A DNA stretch of 64,000 bases, taken from NCBI RefSeq assembly GCF_001426865.1, contig NZ_LMFO01000001.1, positions 1,047,602 to 1,111,601 of the forward strand, written 5' to 3'. How positions within the stretch are numbered: position 1 is the stretch's first letter; each line of letters begins with the position of its first letter. The notes beneath the pieces were generated by a model, which was not told the DNA's origin, searched no databases, and saw nothing but the letters and a program-made list of their open reading frames with translations. The position numbers and the translations under genes are program-made. This document shows positions 44,846 to 53,796 of this stretch, piece by piece. The stretch comes from Paenibacillus sp. Root52. GTDB lineage: Bacteria > Bacillota > Bacilli > Paenibacillales > Paenibacillaceae.

Positions 44846-47059
44846 TTATACATCCGTTATATTCCACTCCAGCGTTTGCTGTAAGCCTGCTTGTAGTCCA
44901 CGCAGATCTAAACCATCCACCGCAAAGGCATCGCGAATTAATGGCGGAGCTACAAACTCATCGTATTTACCAAGGTATGGCGATTCATCCTCAGCAAGCA
45001 ACGCAGATGCATCTTCAGCTGCACGACATTCACTCATAATTTCAGCTAACAATGTGCGTGCATCTACTTGACCAGAGACTACAAAATAATAAGGCTCCAT
45101 AGGCACCACAGACCTTAACGCTAGCTTGGTTGATAGATTATGCTTCATAAGTCGCTCCAATGTACGGAATGCTTTGCTACCCACCCATGGCAACACATAA
45201 TGAGAATCGCCGCCTGCCGCTATAACGACTTGCTTCAGTAGTCCAGTCTCGCGAGCCAACCTACGCGCTCGCTCTAGTCGATTCACTGCCTGCGGTGACA
45301 GGTACGGATAGATGACTGAACTGGACAACACTTCTCTCATTTTCTGAATCACCATCGTATGAATATCGCCGCCTGCGCCGAGCCATAATGTATCCACTTT
45401 GCCTTTCGCAGACTTAACATATACCGACTTATGTTTGCGGTCCACCTCTTCGACCTTCCACAGCTTCCCTGCAAGAGAGAAGCAGTAGCCTGGTGGCGGC
45501 ACAGTCGTAATGGAGCCTATTTCTTCCGAACCATTCAACACTTTATACTCTTCATCATCCTTGAAGACGGCGTAGAAACGATAATTATTTACCGTTTTCT
45601 CACCCGTTAATCCAATAATTAACGTCTGCTCTTCTGTCCACTGCAAATGATCGGTATCAATCAGATAATTTAGAAATACATCATACTGACTGCGGTTGAT
45701 TTGTGTAAAAGGTGCAAGCGAGAGGACAGCATCTGCCAGCTCTCTTGGTTCGGCTTCCCCCATACTTTTGAGCATACTCATCGTTTGGTGGTAGAGTACC
45801 CCCATCGGCATTTTACGAGCCTCAAGTGGTTCAACCCACTTCGTCTTCACATATAATTCAATGACTGCAATCGCACGAAGTAACGTCCACGGCATACATG
45901 CAGGAAGCTCAGCATCCTCCGCCTCTTCCTCTGGGCACACGAATAACATCTCTGAAGCCATATCATCCCGGCGACCCGATCGTCCTAGTCGTTGAACAAA
46001 ACTCGACGCACTGTAAGGCGCACCAAGCTGCACAACTCGCTCAAGTTCTCCAAGATCTATGCCGAGTTCCAGTGTTACGGTTGCAGCGGCTACCGCCGGT
46101 CCTGCTCCTGTGCGTAACGCAGCCTCCGTCTCTTCTCTTAGCATCGCTGAAATGCTGCCATGGTGTACGTGGAATACATCACGCTCCTGCCTTCTTGCTG
46201 CAACTCGCCGTAGCTCAAGAATGGTAACTTCCGCATCTGTCCGGCTGTTGGTGAAGACTAACGCCTTCTTGCGATGGGTACTCTCGTAAATAAAATCATA
46301 ATAGGCTTTACGAGCATTATGCAGATGTTCTGCCTGCTCTTCATCACGTGCATCCGGGAACGAGAAATGTTCAACTCGAAGGCGCAATTTTCGACCACCG
46401 GGTGAAGAGACAACATCTACGCCCTGATCTGTTCCAGCAGCAAGCCAGGCAGTCGCCGCATCGTAATCGCTGAGAGTTGCGGACAAGCCAACACGGCGAG
46501 GCTTACACCCTGCCATACGTTCAATGCGAGCCAGCTCACTCAGTACCTGTATTCCCCGATCCGCTCCCATGAAGGCATGCACTTCATCAATAATGATATA
46601 TCTCAAGTCATGAAACAGAGCTGGGATCGCATTCGGTCGATTCATCAACAGACCTTCTAGTGATTCCGGTGTAATCTGGAGTACACCCGACGGATTTCGC
46701 ACCAAACGTGTTTTCTCCGCTTGAGCAACATCTCCATGCCAATGCCACACTGGAATATGACCTTCAGACAACAAATCCTTCAGCCGCTCAAATTGATCAT
46801 TAATCAAGGCTTTCAGAGGCCCAATATACAAAATCCCAACCGATTTGGATGGACGTTCATACAATTCAGTTAACGCAGGAAAAAAAGCTGCTTCCGTCTT
46901 GCCAGAGGCTGTGCCCGCCGCAATCAACATATGATGCGGAGTATGAAAGCAAATATTGCACGCTTCGATCTGGGCTGGACGAAGAGACTCCCACCTTTTT
47001 TTATATATAAATTCCTGTACAAACGGCGCCAATCGATAAAAAGGGTTCGCTTCGCTCAT
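44846..47059 (-). CDS. Lhr-like superfamily 2 DNA helicase (BrxHI-like)
   Basis: The 737-residue protein is a DExH helicase with motif I AGTASGKT (48-55), Ia IGPLKALINDQ, II IIDEVHAF, III LSATLSDYD, IV VFTNSRTD and VI VQRLGRSGRR. The first half holds two RecA domains; the rest (about 400-737) is a winged-helix-containing extension with no match I recognise, like the Lhr/BrxHI group. It is the last gene of a three-gene operon. Its ATG overlaps the stop of the ATPase gene by four bases (ATGA), and that coupling implies joint work. In BREX-type systems a BrxD ATPase pairs with a BrxHI helicase, the same pairing seen here. Action on DNA is inferred. Confidence 0.85.
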   Translation of the reverse strand: MSEANPFYRLAPFVQEFIYKKRWESLRPAQIEACNICFHTPHHMLIAAGTASGKTEAAFFPALTELYERPSKSVGILYIGPLKALINDQFERLKDLLSEGHIPVWHWHGDVAQAEKTRLVRNPSGVLQITPESLEGLLMNRPNAIPALFHDLRYIIIDEVHAFMGADRGIQVLSELARIERMAGCKPRRVGLSATLSDYDAATAWLAAGTDQGVDVVSSPGGRKLRLRVEHFSFPDARDEEQAEHLHNARKAYYDFIYESTHRKKALVFTNSRTDAEVTILELRRVAARRQERDVFHVHHGSISAMLREETEAALRTGAGPAVAAATVTLELGIDLGELERVVQLGAPYSASSFVQRLGRSGRRDDMASEMLFVCPEEEAEDAELPACMPWTLLRAIAVIELYVKTKWVEPLEARKMPMGVLYHQTMSMLKSMGEAEPRELADAVLSLAPFTQINRSQYDVFLNYLIDTDHLQWTEEQTLIIGLTGEKTVNNYRFYAVFKDDEEYKVLNGSEEIGSITTVPPPGYCFSLAGKLWKVEEVDRKHKSVYVKSAKGKVDTLWLGAGGDIHTMVIQKMREVLSSSVIYPYLSPQAVNRLERARRLARETGLLKQVVIAAGGDSHYVLPWVGSKAFRTLERLMKHNLSTKLALRSVVPMEPYYFVVSGQVDARTLLAEIMSECRAAEDASALLAEDESPYLGKYDEFVAPPLIRDAFAVDGLDLRGLQAGLQQTLEWNITDV

Positions 47060-48396
47060 AACTCAAATTCCGCGAGAAAGTCATCCAGCTCATCCGTAGA
47101 TGATGAACCGCCAGCTTTACCCGATCCTTCGGGTTTAACAGCTCGCTCTCCAAGCAATTGCGTGTACGTCACTTCCGGATTCTGATGCAGCGTGTGCAAC
47201 ACATCCATAAAATCTCTCACCACTTCACGGGTCGTGAGCATCTCATCGGCACCAAGTCGGTTAACTGCCATTTGCATAAAATCAACTAATTCTTCATCGC
47301 GCAAACTTGCAGTATATCCAAAATGTAAGGCATGAATCTGGCGAAGCTTCTGTAGCAGAATTAGAATTTCCTCATGAGATAACATGGATAGCTTCAAAAT
47401 AGGCCCTGTATAATTCGCATAATCTCTTGCTGCATACCGGCCGTCAATTAGTCTGGAGCGAAGCGCCTCATAACTAAATAATCCTCTACGTTCATCCTCC
47501 ACAAACTGTGGAGTTCCTCCTACAAAAATGCCCAGATGCTCGGCCTTACCTTGCATCGTATCATTAAACATCGTGAGCAGCTTCTCATAGTTACTCTGAC
47601 GCGATACGCTATTTGTAATTTTGTACAGATTAACTGCCTCATCGATAAACAGCAGCAAACCTTTATATCCGATCTTGGCAATAAATTCAGACCATAATTT
47701 GAAGTAGTCATACCAGTTATCATCGTCAATGATCACCCCAACAGACAGTTCTTTCTTAGCTTCTGTCTTGGTTGCATACTCCCCTCTTAACCAGCGCAGA
47801 GCTGCTTGCTTCTGGTCATCGTCACCGAGCTTATAGCCGTTCCAGTACGAAGCCAACACTTTAGCAAAATCAAATCCATGAACCAGATTCTGCATCTCAT
47901 TCGTTACGGCATAGATCTGCTGCTCTACTTGCAAAGCAAGTGCTGGATCGTCTGGTCTTAATCCGTTATTTTGCATCGTTTGTTGTTGTAATGCTGCAAT
48001 CCATTTCTGTAAAATTGGCTCCAATGCGCCGCCATCCGGTCGTGTACGCGTAGACAGGCGGGTCATCAGCTCACGATATGTGGCCAGTCCTTGACCTTTG
48101 GTTCCCACAAGTCTTCGCTCAGGAGACAGGTCGGCGTCTGCCACGACAAACTCACGATCCATCGCATAATTGCGAATCATTTGCAGAAGAAAGCTTTTGC
48201 CACTACCATATCGACCTGTAATCAGTTTAAAAGCAGCTCCGCCTTCTGCGATATTATCCATATCTCGCAAAATAGCCTCTACTTCAGGCTTCCGACCAAC
48301 CGCAATCTGCTCCAATCCAATCCGCGGCACAACACCAGCCGTTAAAGAATTGACAAGAGCAGTTGTGACTCGTTTCGGTATTTTAAGTTCTGTCAT
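47056..48396 (-). CDS. AAA-type ATP-binding protein, BrxD / DUF2791-like
   Basis: The 446-residue P-loop ATPase has Walker A GRYGSGKSFLL (61-71) and Walker B GLLLFIDEAVNLYK. The N-terminus RVTTALVNSLTAGVVPRIGL and the sensor-like FVGGTPQFVEDERRGLFSYEALRSRL stretch (given in part) match the BREX ATP-binding (BrxD, DUF2791) family as I recall it. It lacks membrane or nuclease motifs. A Gly/Ser linker near the C-terminus leads to an acidic tail (DELDDFLAEFEL). The ATG has AGAGGTGAT upstream. It follows the TerB gene by 6 bases and overlaps the helicase gene by 4, so the three are one translationally coupled unit. Confidence 0.8.
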   Translation of the reverse strand: MTELKIPKRVTTALVNSLTAGVVPRIGLEQIAVGRKPEVEAILRDMDNIAEGGAAFKLITGRYGSGKSFLLQMIRNYAMDREFVVADADLSPERRLVGTKGQGLATYRELMTRLSTRTRPDGGALEPILQKWIAALQQQTMQNNGLRPDDPALALQVEQQIYAVTNEMQNLVHGFDFAKVLASYWNGYKLGDDDQKQAALRWLRGEYATKTEAKKELSVGVIIDDDNWYDYFKLWSEFIAKIGYKGLLLFIDEAVNLYKITNSVSRQSNYEKLLTMFNDTMQGKAEHLGIFVGGTPQFVEDERRGLFSYEALRSRLIDGRYAARDYANYTGPILKLSMLSHEEILILLQKLRQIHALHFGYTASLRDEELVDFMQMAVNRLGADEMLTTREVVRDFMDVLHTLHQNPEVTYTQLLGERAVKPEGSGKAGGSSSTDELDDFLAEFEL

Positions 48397-48402
48397 TACA
48401 TA

Positions 48403-50037
48403 TCACCTCTTCACATGTTCAAACACGATTATATAATCCGGAACAATCCGGTCGTTATCAATGAGTAGATCGCCGATCGTTTCCATAGCTACATCGTTTA
48501 TCTCATCAAGCATAAGCGCAGGCATGGTACCATTCCGCTCAGCCACCTGCATCAGTTCACTGTCAGGTTCATCACCTAATAATGCATATATCGCCTGCAC
48601 ATGTCGCGGAGCTATCTCATTTGCGAAAAGAATCCATTCATCATCCAATTCAGCGATGAAAGAATCCTCCCATTTTAAAGTGAAGTCTTCTTCTTGTGTC
48701 TCCATATCGGTACTACCATCGTAGGATGCCATAGTTTCCGTTGTACGCTGTACGTTGACATCCTCTGGCTGAGGAGATGTACTGAATTCCTCTAGTTTAG
48801 ATGTTACTTGTTCCCCGATTACTTGCATCCCTTGGTGTTGATTCAGAAGTTGGTTGTCTAGCGCAAGCTTGTCATCCGAATATGCTTGCTCGTCTATCAT
48901 AAGAGCTTCTCGAACGTAGTCACTCTCCTGCTGAAGAACGGCAAGCTTCTCCAGATCAATCCGAACCGTTGGCTTTTCCTTAAGCTCTTCCTGCTCAGCA
49001 GCAAATACCTTTTCTAAATATCGCTCAATGACTTGAGCAAACTCCGTATCGAGGGTCTTGCCACGCAATCTGCCTCTGAAACCGAGTAATTCCCGTAGTT
49101 TATTCTCAGTACAACGGAAAACCCTCGTAACCAATGAACAGAACGGAGCACTTTCACCAATAGGAACAAAAGTAAGTTCAATCGATTTCCCATATAACGT
49201 ATCATCATAAACGGCTTTGCGAAATAACGTACGTTGGATGCTCTTCTCCTTCGTCAACTGCAAATGATCAATCAAGCCTATTCCACGCGTTCGTTGCAGA
49301 TAGGATTCCATTACAACCATCACTTGTGGAATATATCGTTCCAATGCAATCTGACCTTGGTCTCTATAAAATTTACTGAGTGTGATGTCATACTCATAAT
49401 ATCTGCTAAGTAATTGTAACGATAATTTCGACATGTCGCTCGTCAGCAATCGATGTAGCTCCATATCTGATATCTCCATTGGAAGAAAACCACTTGTGAT
49501 ATCCATAATCTCAGTTAACGACATATGCACTTGATGCACGAACCCATAGTCGACAAGCCAATCCTGCATGTATACATCAAGTTGAGGGAATCGTTCCCGA
49601 TAATTAACCCATAATCGTTTTAATTGCTCATATCCCCACTCTGGATCTTGCCATCCAATACCATTAATTAACTCGTAGATGTGTACAAAAAGATACGATA
49701 AGTCCGTATCCGGATATCGTTCGGCACGTACTTCAGTTCGCCAGTAGAAGTACCAGCTTCGTTGTGACTCACTCATCACACCATAGGTTGGCCAGTAACT
49801 CATAAAAGGTACAAATGGGGTCTCTTCTCCGCACAATTCAACATATTGTCGTGCTTCCTCAGCGAACCTTCGCTCCGAGGACAAAACGCCCCCGTTCGTC
49901 ACTTGTTTATCCAAAGAAGCGCGAGCCAAAGTTGATCGATCAGGTATAGGAACTTCAGTTGTACTAACATCCTCACTTAAATCAATCTCGGTAAATTCCA
50001 ATTGTCTTGAATTGTCTTCCATTGCTTCATGCTCCAC
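48403..50037 (-). CDS. TerB_N/TerB_C-type protein, first gene of the ATPase-helicase module
   Basis: The 544-residue protein has an acidic disordered N-terminus. A TerB_N-like region follows (about 55-240, FVPFMSYWPTYGVMSESQ, WYFYWRTEVRAERYPDTDLS, YLFVHIYELINGIG) and then a C-terminal TerB_C-like domain (about 330-540). TerB_N/TerB_C proteins are known next to DNA-processing ATPases and helicases in tellurite-resistance-type stress systems. The start is GTG at 50035-50037; an ATG five codons later (50022) with GGAG at 9 bases is also possible. It leads an operon with the ATPase 6 bases downstream. I see no nuclease or methyltransferase motif. Confidence 0.78.
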   Translation of the reverse strand: MEHEAMEDNSRQLEFTEIDLSEDVSTTEVPIPDRSTLARASLDKQVTNGGVLSSERRFAEEARQYVELCGEETPFVPFMSYWPTYGVMSESQRSWYFYWRTEVRAERYPDTDLSYLFVHIYELINGIGWQDPEWGYEQLKRLWVNYRERFPQLDVYMQDWLVDYGFVHQVHMSLTEIMDITSGFLPMEISDMELHRLLTSDMSKLSLQLLSRYYEYDITLSKFYRDQGQIALERYIPQVMVVMESYLQRTRGIGLIDHLQLTKEKSIQRTLFRKAVYDDTLYGKSIELTFVPIGESAPFCSLVTRVFRCTENKLRELLGFRGRLRGKTLDTEFAQVIERYLEKVFAAEQEELKEKPTVRIDLEKLAVLQQESDYVREALMIDEQAYSDDKLALDNQLLNQHQGMQVIGEQVTSKLEEFSTSPQPEDVNVQRTTETMASYDGSTDMETQEEDFTLKWEDSFIAELDDEWILFANEIAPRHVQAIYALLGDEPDSELMQVAERNGTMPALMLDEINDVAMETIGDLLIDNDRIVPDYIIVFEHVKR

Positions 50038-50061
50038 CCCATCCTCTTGTAGATAATACGA

Positions 50062-50096
50062 ACAAGTGTATCCATACCGCTCATTATAACACTTGT
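50062..50096 (-). promoter_or_regulatory. Extended -10 promoter bracketed by an inverted repeat, TerB operon
   Basis: TGTTATAAT (an extended -10, TATAAT at 50088-50083) lies between ACAAGTGT (50062-50069) and ACACTTGT (50089-50096), perfect inverted repeats 19 bases apart. A repressor bound there would cover the promoter. Confidence 0.55.
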
Positions 50097-50112
50097 CCTA
50101 TTCCAATGGTGA

Positions 50113-50151
50113 ACAAAAAATGACGCCTGAACTGTTGCCAGTTCAAACGCC
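50113..50151 (-). terminator. Terminator of the phytochrome operon
   Basis: GGCGTTTGAACTG and CAGTTCAGGCGTC form a stem with a 4-base loop, followed on the minus strand by TTTTTT. Confidence 0.85.
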
Positions 50152-50166
50152 ATATCTCATAAGATT

Positions 50167-52719
50167 CTAAACGACTACAGCACGGTTTTTGCCTTCCCTT
50201 TTGGCTTGTAGCAGCGCCTGACTAGCCCTCTCGATCAGATCAGATATCGTTAACTGCTCCTGAGGAACCAATACCGCTCCTCCAACACTAACCGTTACGA
50301 TTTCATTAGGATCCGATAAATCACGCTGAATTTGCAGCGCTAGCACATGTTGTCTAATCTCTTCTGCAAGTTCAGCAGAACGGTCAGAAGTCGTTCCCTT
50401 CAGCTTCAACATGAAGGTTCCCCCTTGTAAGCGAGAGATTAAGGCATCATATTGCTCGCATACAACGGTGAGCACTTCGCCTATCCATTGCAGACACAGA
50501 TCCCCGCCTTGTAAGCCATACGTCGCATTATATGAACGAAAATCATCAATATCAATAAACAGCAATCCTAAGCTACAGTCATCACGCAAGCATTCATCCC
50601 AATCATCCTGGAGCTGCAATTTAAATATCGCTTGAACCGGCATGTCCGTTAATGGATCCGTATTGAGGACATTCTGTAGCTGATGTGTTGTTTGATTATA
50701 ATGATCCTGATCATGATCATGATGCGAAGCACCACTGTTAAGGAGCACCATTAATGATGGCTTCCCTCCATGTGTTACCGAAGCAAGAGTGATCTCAAGC
50801 AGCAGCGATGTTCCCGTGGCTGTAACGAAATACAATTGGTTCGTGAACAGCTGTGTGCTGTTGAGTTGTAACTCATCAATGCTTTTCTGCAGCGTTCCTT
50901 GCGTCTTCTCCGGTACCAGTTTCTTAAAGTCCATACTAATGAGGCTTTTGGTCGTCTCAAACCCAAGTAGCTCGGCTGCAGGGCTATTACAGTATATTAT
51001 TTTCCCATCTGTTAACGTAAGGAAAGCCACGGGCGAGAAATCCATCAACTGCAAATATCGCTGCTCATTCTGACGCAAAATACGGGCATTCTGCAATGCC
51101 TGTTCCTCAGCCTGTACCAACTGATTCTCGGTTTGACGTCGTACGATCGTTTTGAGCAATGGCAGAACATTAAGTTCTTTAGCTGTCCAAGGATAGGATG
51201 TTGATTGCACAACTTCTCTCCACTTCTCAAACGATTTTCGTGGAGACAATCGAATCCCATCATCCGTTTTGATCACCGCTTTGGCCGGGTCTCCTGCCCA
51301 ATCGACCAACTGCACGACTTCTGGCCGGAACCAGATGATGTAGTGATGCTGGCCTGGGGATATAGCGACATATACAATCCCGGATGCTTTTTCCTTATAC
51401 GCCTTAGCTGGTTCATATTCTAAACTAAGCTGGGACGTATGATAACTATAGTCCTCAGACTCACCCGCCAGCCATGCTGCGAGTCCCCTCACCTGCTCCC
51501 AAGTTGGTGTATCCCCATAGAGCAGTAACTTGTCCTGATAACAAACGGCTGCTCCCGAAGCTCCCATAAGATTAAGCAAGGTTTGCTGCTCACCTTGTAA
51601 TTCCTCCACCACTCTTGCTGGGCTTGTATTGCCTATAAAAATATTCGAGATTCGTGCAGCTTGCTCACGTGTATGAATCTCAGCCTGATACTCGTCCAGT
51701 TGATGACGTTGGAACAATTCGCTGGAGAAAAATGCCCCCAGGAAATTACACAGGTTACGAATGCGATGCGGTACATACCTTGGTGAATAATGATGACACG
51801 TAATCAACCCCCATAACTGGTTGTCATTGATGAGAGAGATCGTCACCGTAGCACCCACACCCATATTCTGCAAGTACTCAATGTGTAAAGGTGATACACT
51901 TCGAAGCACGGATAAGCTTAAGTTAAGAGGTTTACCTGTCAAAGGTTGAAGCAATGGCACAATCTCTACCGGTTGATAATTCACGTCTACAATAGTACGC
52001 AACCAGTTACGCAGGTACAGCTCCCTAGCTTGCTTAGGGATATCCGATGCAGGATAGTGATGTCCGAGGAAAGGTTCCAGATGTTCTTCGCGTGCCTCAG
52101 CAATAACTTTTCCGTTCCATTTTTCATCAAACTCGTAAATCATAACCCGATCGTACCCTAGCATTTCCTTCACTTGCTCTGCTGCAATCTGACTAGCCTG
52201 CGTGCGGTTACTTGTGCTCTTGATCCGTCCAAAAAAACGTGAAATCCACAAATAATCACTGGTCTCTACATCAGCCTTCTCGTCAGGATTGGATGGTTCC
52301 ATCTCCAGAATTAATAAACCTTCACTCTCATGTATAACTGTCAAAAAAGTTCGTAGCTCTCCAGATACATCCACCGTTACGTCCATGTACTGTAGGTCGG
52401 ATGTAACCGCGGCATTGAAGGTGCAGCTCATCAAATCTCTTAGGCTTTCCTTACCAACCAATGATTCAAGTGGAAGTCCCAAAATCTCATCTGTAGTTAG
52501 ACCAAGATATTCTTCGGTATTCTGGCTACATTGAACAATAGTAGGTGTATGAGTGGTATTCACCGCCAAGAGCACACCATGCGGCTGGATAAAACCCGGA
52601 ATGTGAATGGGCTCTTTATCGCAATTATTTAAATCTATAGGATCATTCGTATACGTGCCCTGGCTCAGCAGCGTACGGTTTAACCGTTTGTTTTCTTTGC
52701 TAGAATTCGATTCGGTCAT
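50167..52719 (-). CDS. bphP: Bacteriophytochrome with C-terminal PAS and degenerate GGDEF
   Basis: This 850-residue photoreceptor has PAS (about 20-140), GAF (about 155-330), PHY (about 335-530), PAS (about 555-675) and GGDEF-like (about 690-850) domains. C33 in NNCDKEPIHIPG is at the place of the biliverdin-binding Cys of bacterial phytochromes, and the GAF has PASDIP at 223-228. It should sense red/far-red light with biliverdin made by the adjacent heme oxygenase. The output domain keeps the GGDEF fold (DPLTDMP, LFIDIDDFRSYNATYG), but the active-site GG(D/E)EF is replaced by QGGTF at 765-769. It probably cannot make c-di-GMP and may act by binding or partner control. GGAGGGG lies 11 bases before the ATG. 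Confidence 0.9.
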   Translation of the reverse strand: MTESNSSKENKRLNRTLLSQGTYTNDPIDLNNCDKEPIHIPGFIQPHGVLLAVNTTHTPTIVQCSQNTEEYLGLTTDEILGLPLESLVGKESLRDLMSCTFNAAVTSDLQYMDVTVDVSGELRTFLTVIHESEGLLILEMEPSNPDEKADVETSDYLWISRFFGRIKSTSNRTQASQIAAEQVKEMLGYDRVMIYEFDEKWNGKVIAEAREEHLEPFLGHHYPASDIPKQARELYLRNWLRTIVDVNYQPVEIVPLLQPLTGKPLNLSLSVLRSVSPLHIEYLQNMGVGATVTISLINDNQLWGLITCHHYSPRYVPHRIRNLCNFLGAFFSSELFQRHQLDEYQAEIHTREQAARISNIFIGNTSPARVVEELQGEQQTLLNLMGASGAAVCYQDKLLLYGDTPTWEQVRGLAAWLAGESEDYSYHTSQLSLEYEPAKAYKEKASGIVYVAISPGQHHYIIWFRPEVVQLVDWAGDPAKAVIKTDDGIRLSPRKSFEKWREVVQSTSYPWTAKELNVLPLLKTIVRRQTENQLVQAEEQALQNARILRQNEQRYLQLMDFSPVAFLTLTDGKIIYCNSPAAELLGFETTKSLISMDFKKLVPEKTQGTLQKSIDELQLNSTQLFTNQLYFVTATGTSLLLEITLASVTHGGKPSLMVLLNSGASHHDHDQDHYNQTTHQLQNVLNTDPLTDMPVQAIFKLQLQDDWDECLRDDCSLGLLFIDIDDFRSYNATYGLQGGDLCLQWIGEVLTVVCEQYDALISRLQGGTFMLKLKGTTSDRSAELAEEIRQHVLALQIQRDLSDPNEIVTVSVGGAVLVPQEQLTISDLIERASQALLQAKREGKNRAVVV

Positions 52720-52768
52720 GAATTATAAATCCCCTCCATTACAGTTATTCTTCTACGATAACTGTCAC

Positions 52769-53365
52769 TTAATCTGCTGTATTAATCCACTGATCCAATA
52801 AGCGGAATGTCTCAGAAGATGTATGCACCATCTCGTCATGCTCTTCCGTCTTCGACACAGATTGAAGCAGAAGCTCCATGAACTCTTTCCATCTCGTTCT
52901 GGTGTCTTCGCCATAAGCGTTAAAATAAGCAAGACCACGGTCAGCCTCAATGGGCAAAAACTGCGACAATCGCTTGGTCATAATCTGACCACCATTCGTA
53001 GAACCTTCAATTACATAGAAATAGCCGAACAATTGAGCAGGAGAAGAAATCTCCGGCAATTGCTCACACAAAGGCAGATTGCGAATGTCTTCTTCACTTG
53101 AACCTAAATTGCGCAAATCGTTCTCCAGAAGAGCCGTTTTACCTCTGACTTCGATATCAAGACCTATATTATTCCAAAAAGGCATGTTCACAGCCTGTTC
53201 TTCAATCTGTTTAATAAACCCGTAGAATTTCTCCAGATATTGCTTATATTCTCCCAAGCTTATCGTTTGATTCATTATCGCTTTGGCATAAGGGTTAAGT
53301 TCAATTTGTCTATGATAATGAGCGGTCTCTGTTTTGAGACGTTCCATAAGATTGCTTGTTGTCAT
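52769..53365 (-). CDS. bphO: Biliverdin-producing heme oxygenase
   Basis: This helical heme oxygenase of 198 residues opens heme to biliverdin, iron and CO. The N-terminal ERLKTETAHYHRQIE holds the proximal His, and FGYFYVIEGSTNGGQ matches the distal-helix Gly-rich motif of BphO/HmuO enzymes. Its product is the chromophore of the phytochrome encoded 49 bases downstream, so the two form an operon. The ATG at 53363-53365 was chosen with AAAGGA upstream; two Met codons just before it are alternatives. The C-terminus DQWINTAD is complete. Confidence 0.88.
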   Translation of the reverse strand: MTTSNLMERLKTETAHYHRQIELNPYAKAIMNQTISLGEYKQYLEKFYGFIKQIEEQAVNMPFWNNIGLDIEVRGKTALLENDLRNLGSSEEDIRNLPLCEQLPEISSPAQLFGYFYVIEGSTNGGQIMTKRLSQFLPIEADRGLAYFNAYGEDTRTRWKEFMELLLQSVSKTEEHDEMVHTSSETFRLLDQWINTAD

Positions 53366-53796
53366 GAAAATCATCATCCTTTTTTATAAGTTCTCTTCAT
53401 CAATAAATAAGACTTATTGCAAGTAATATCAGTTTAGATAGGATTAGATATTCCATTTTATCCGACAAAGATACTATGCTAGTATACTTTTTCTTGCGTG
53501 AGAAAACTACACCAATCCCCGGCATGTCAGCTGACATTCGATTTACGGTTGTTACCATAAGCTTAGACTAAATTTGAATCCAACCTGCATCTCCAAATGC
53601 AAAAAACATCCTTAACTCATTCATTATCCAAGGGTCTCCGCATTGAAACAAACCTCCTGAATTCTGGACTATGAATGCTCACGCTCATCTAAGTAAACCA
53701 GCAAACAATCTCCAGTTCGTCTCACTTAGAGGGTAGTTGACTCTACCCTCGCATGATACACTGTTCATATCACCTGTCACTGGAGGAATTATACAT
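53366..53796. other. Divergent intergenic region between bphO and the NIF3-like gene
   Basis: About 430 bases without a gene. It holds a perfect 14-base palindrome ATGTCAGCTGACAT (53524-53537), a GAGGGTAG/CTACCCTC hairpin (53729-53750) and several AT-rich possible -10 boxes. No promoter could be assigned with confidence for either gene. Confidence 0.5.

Noticed and set aside
44846-50037. A complete BREX system
   Set aside because: Only BrxD-like and BrxHI-like genes are seen. No PglX methylase, PglZ, BrxC/PglY, BrxA or BrxB is present on either side.
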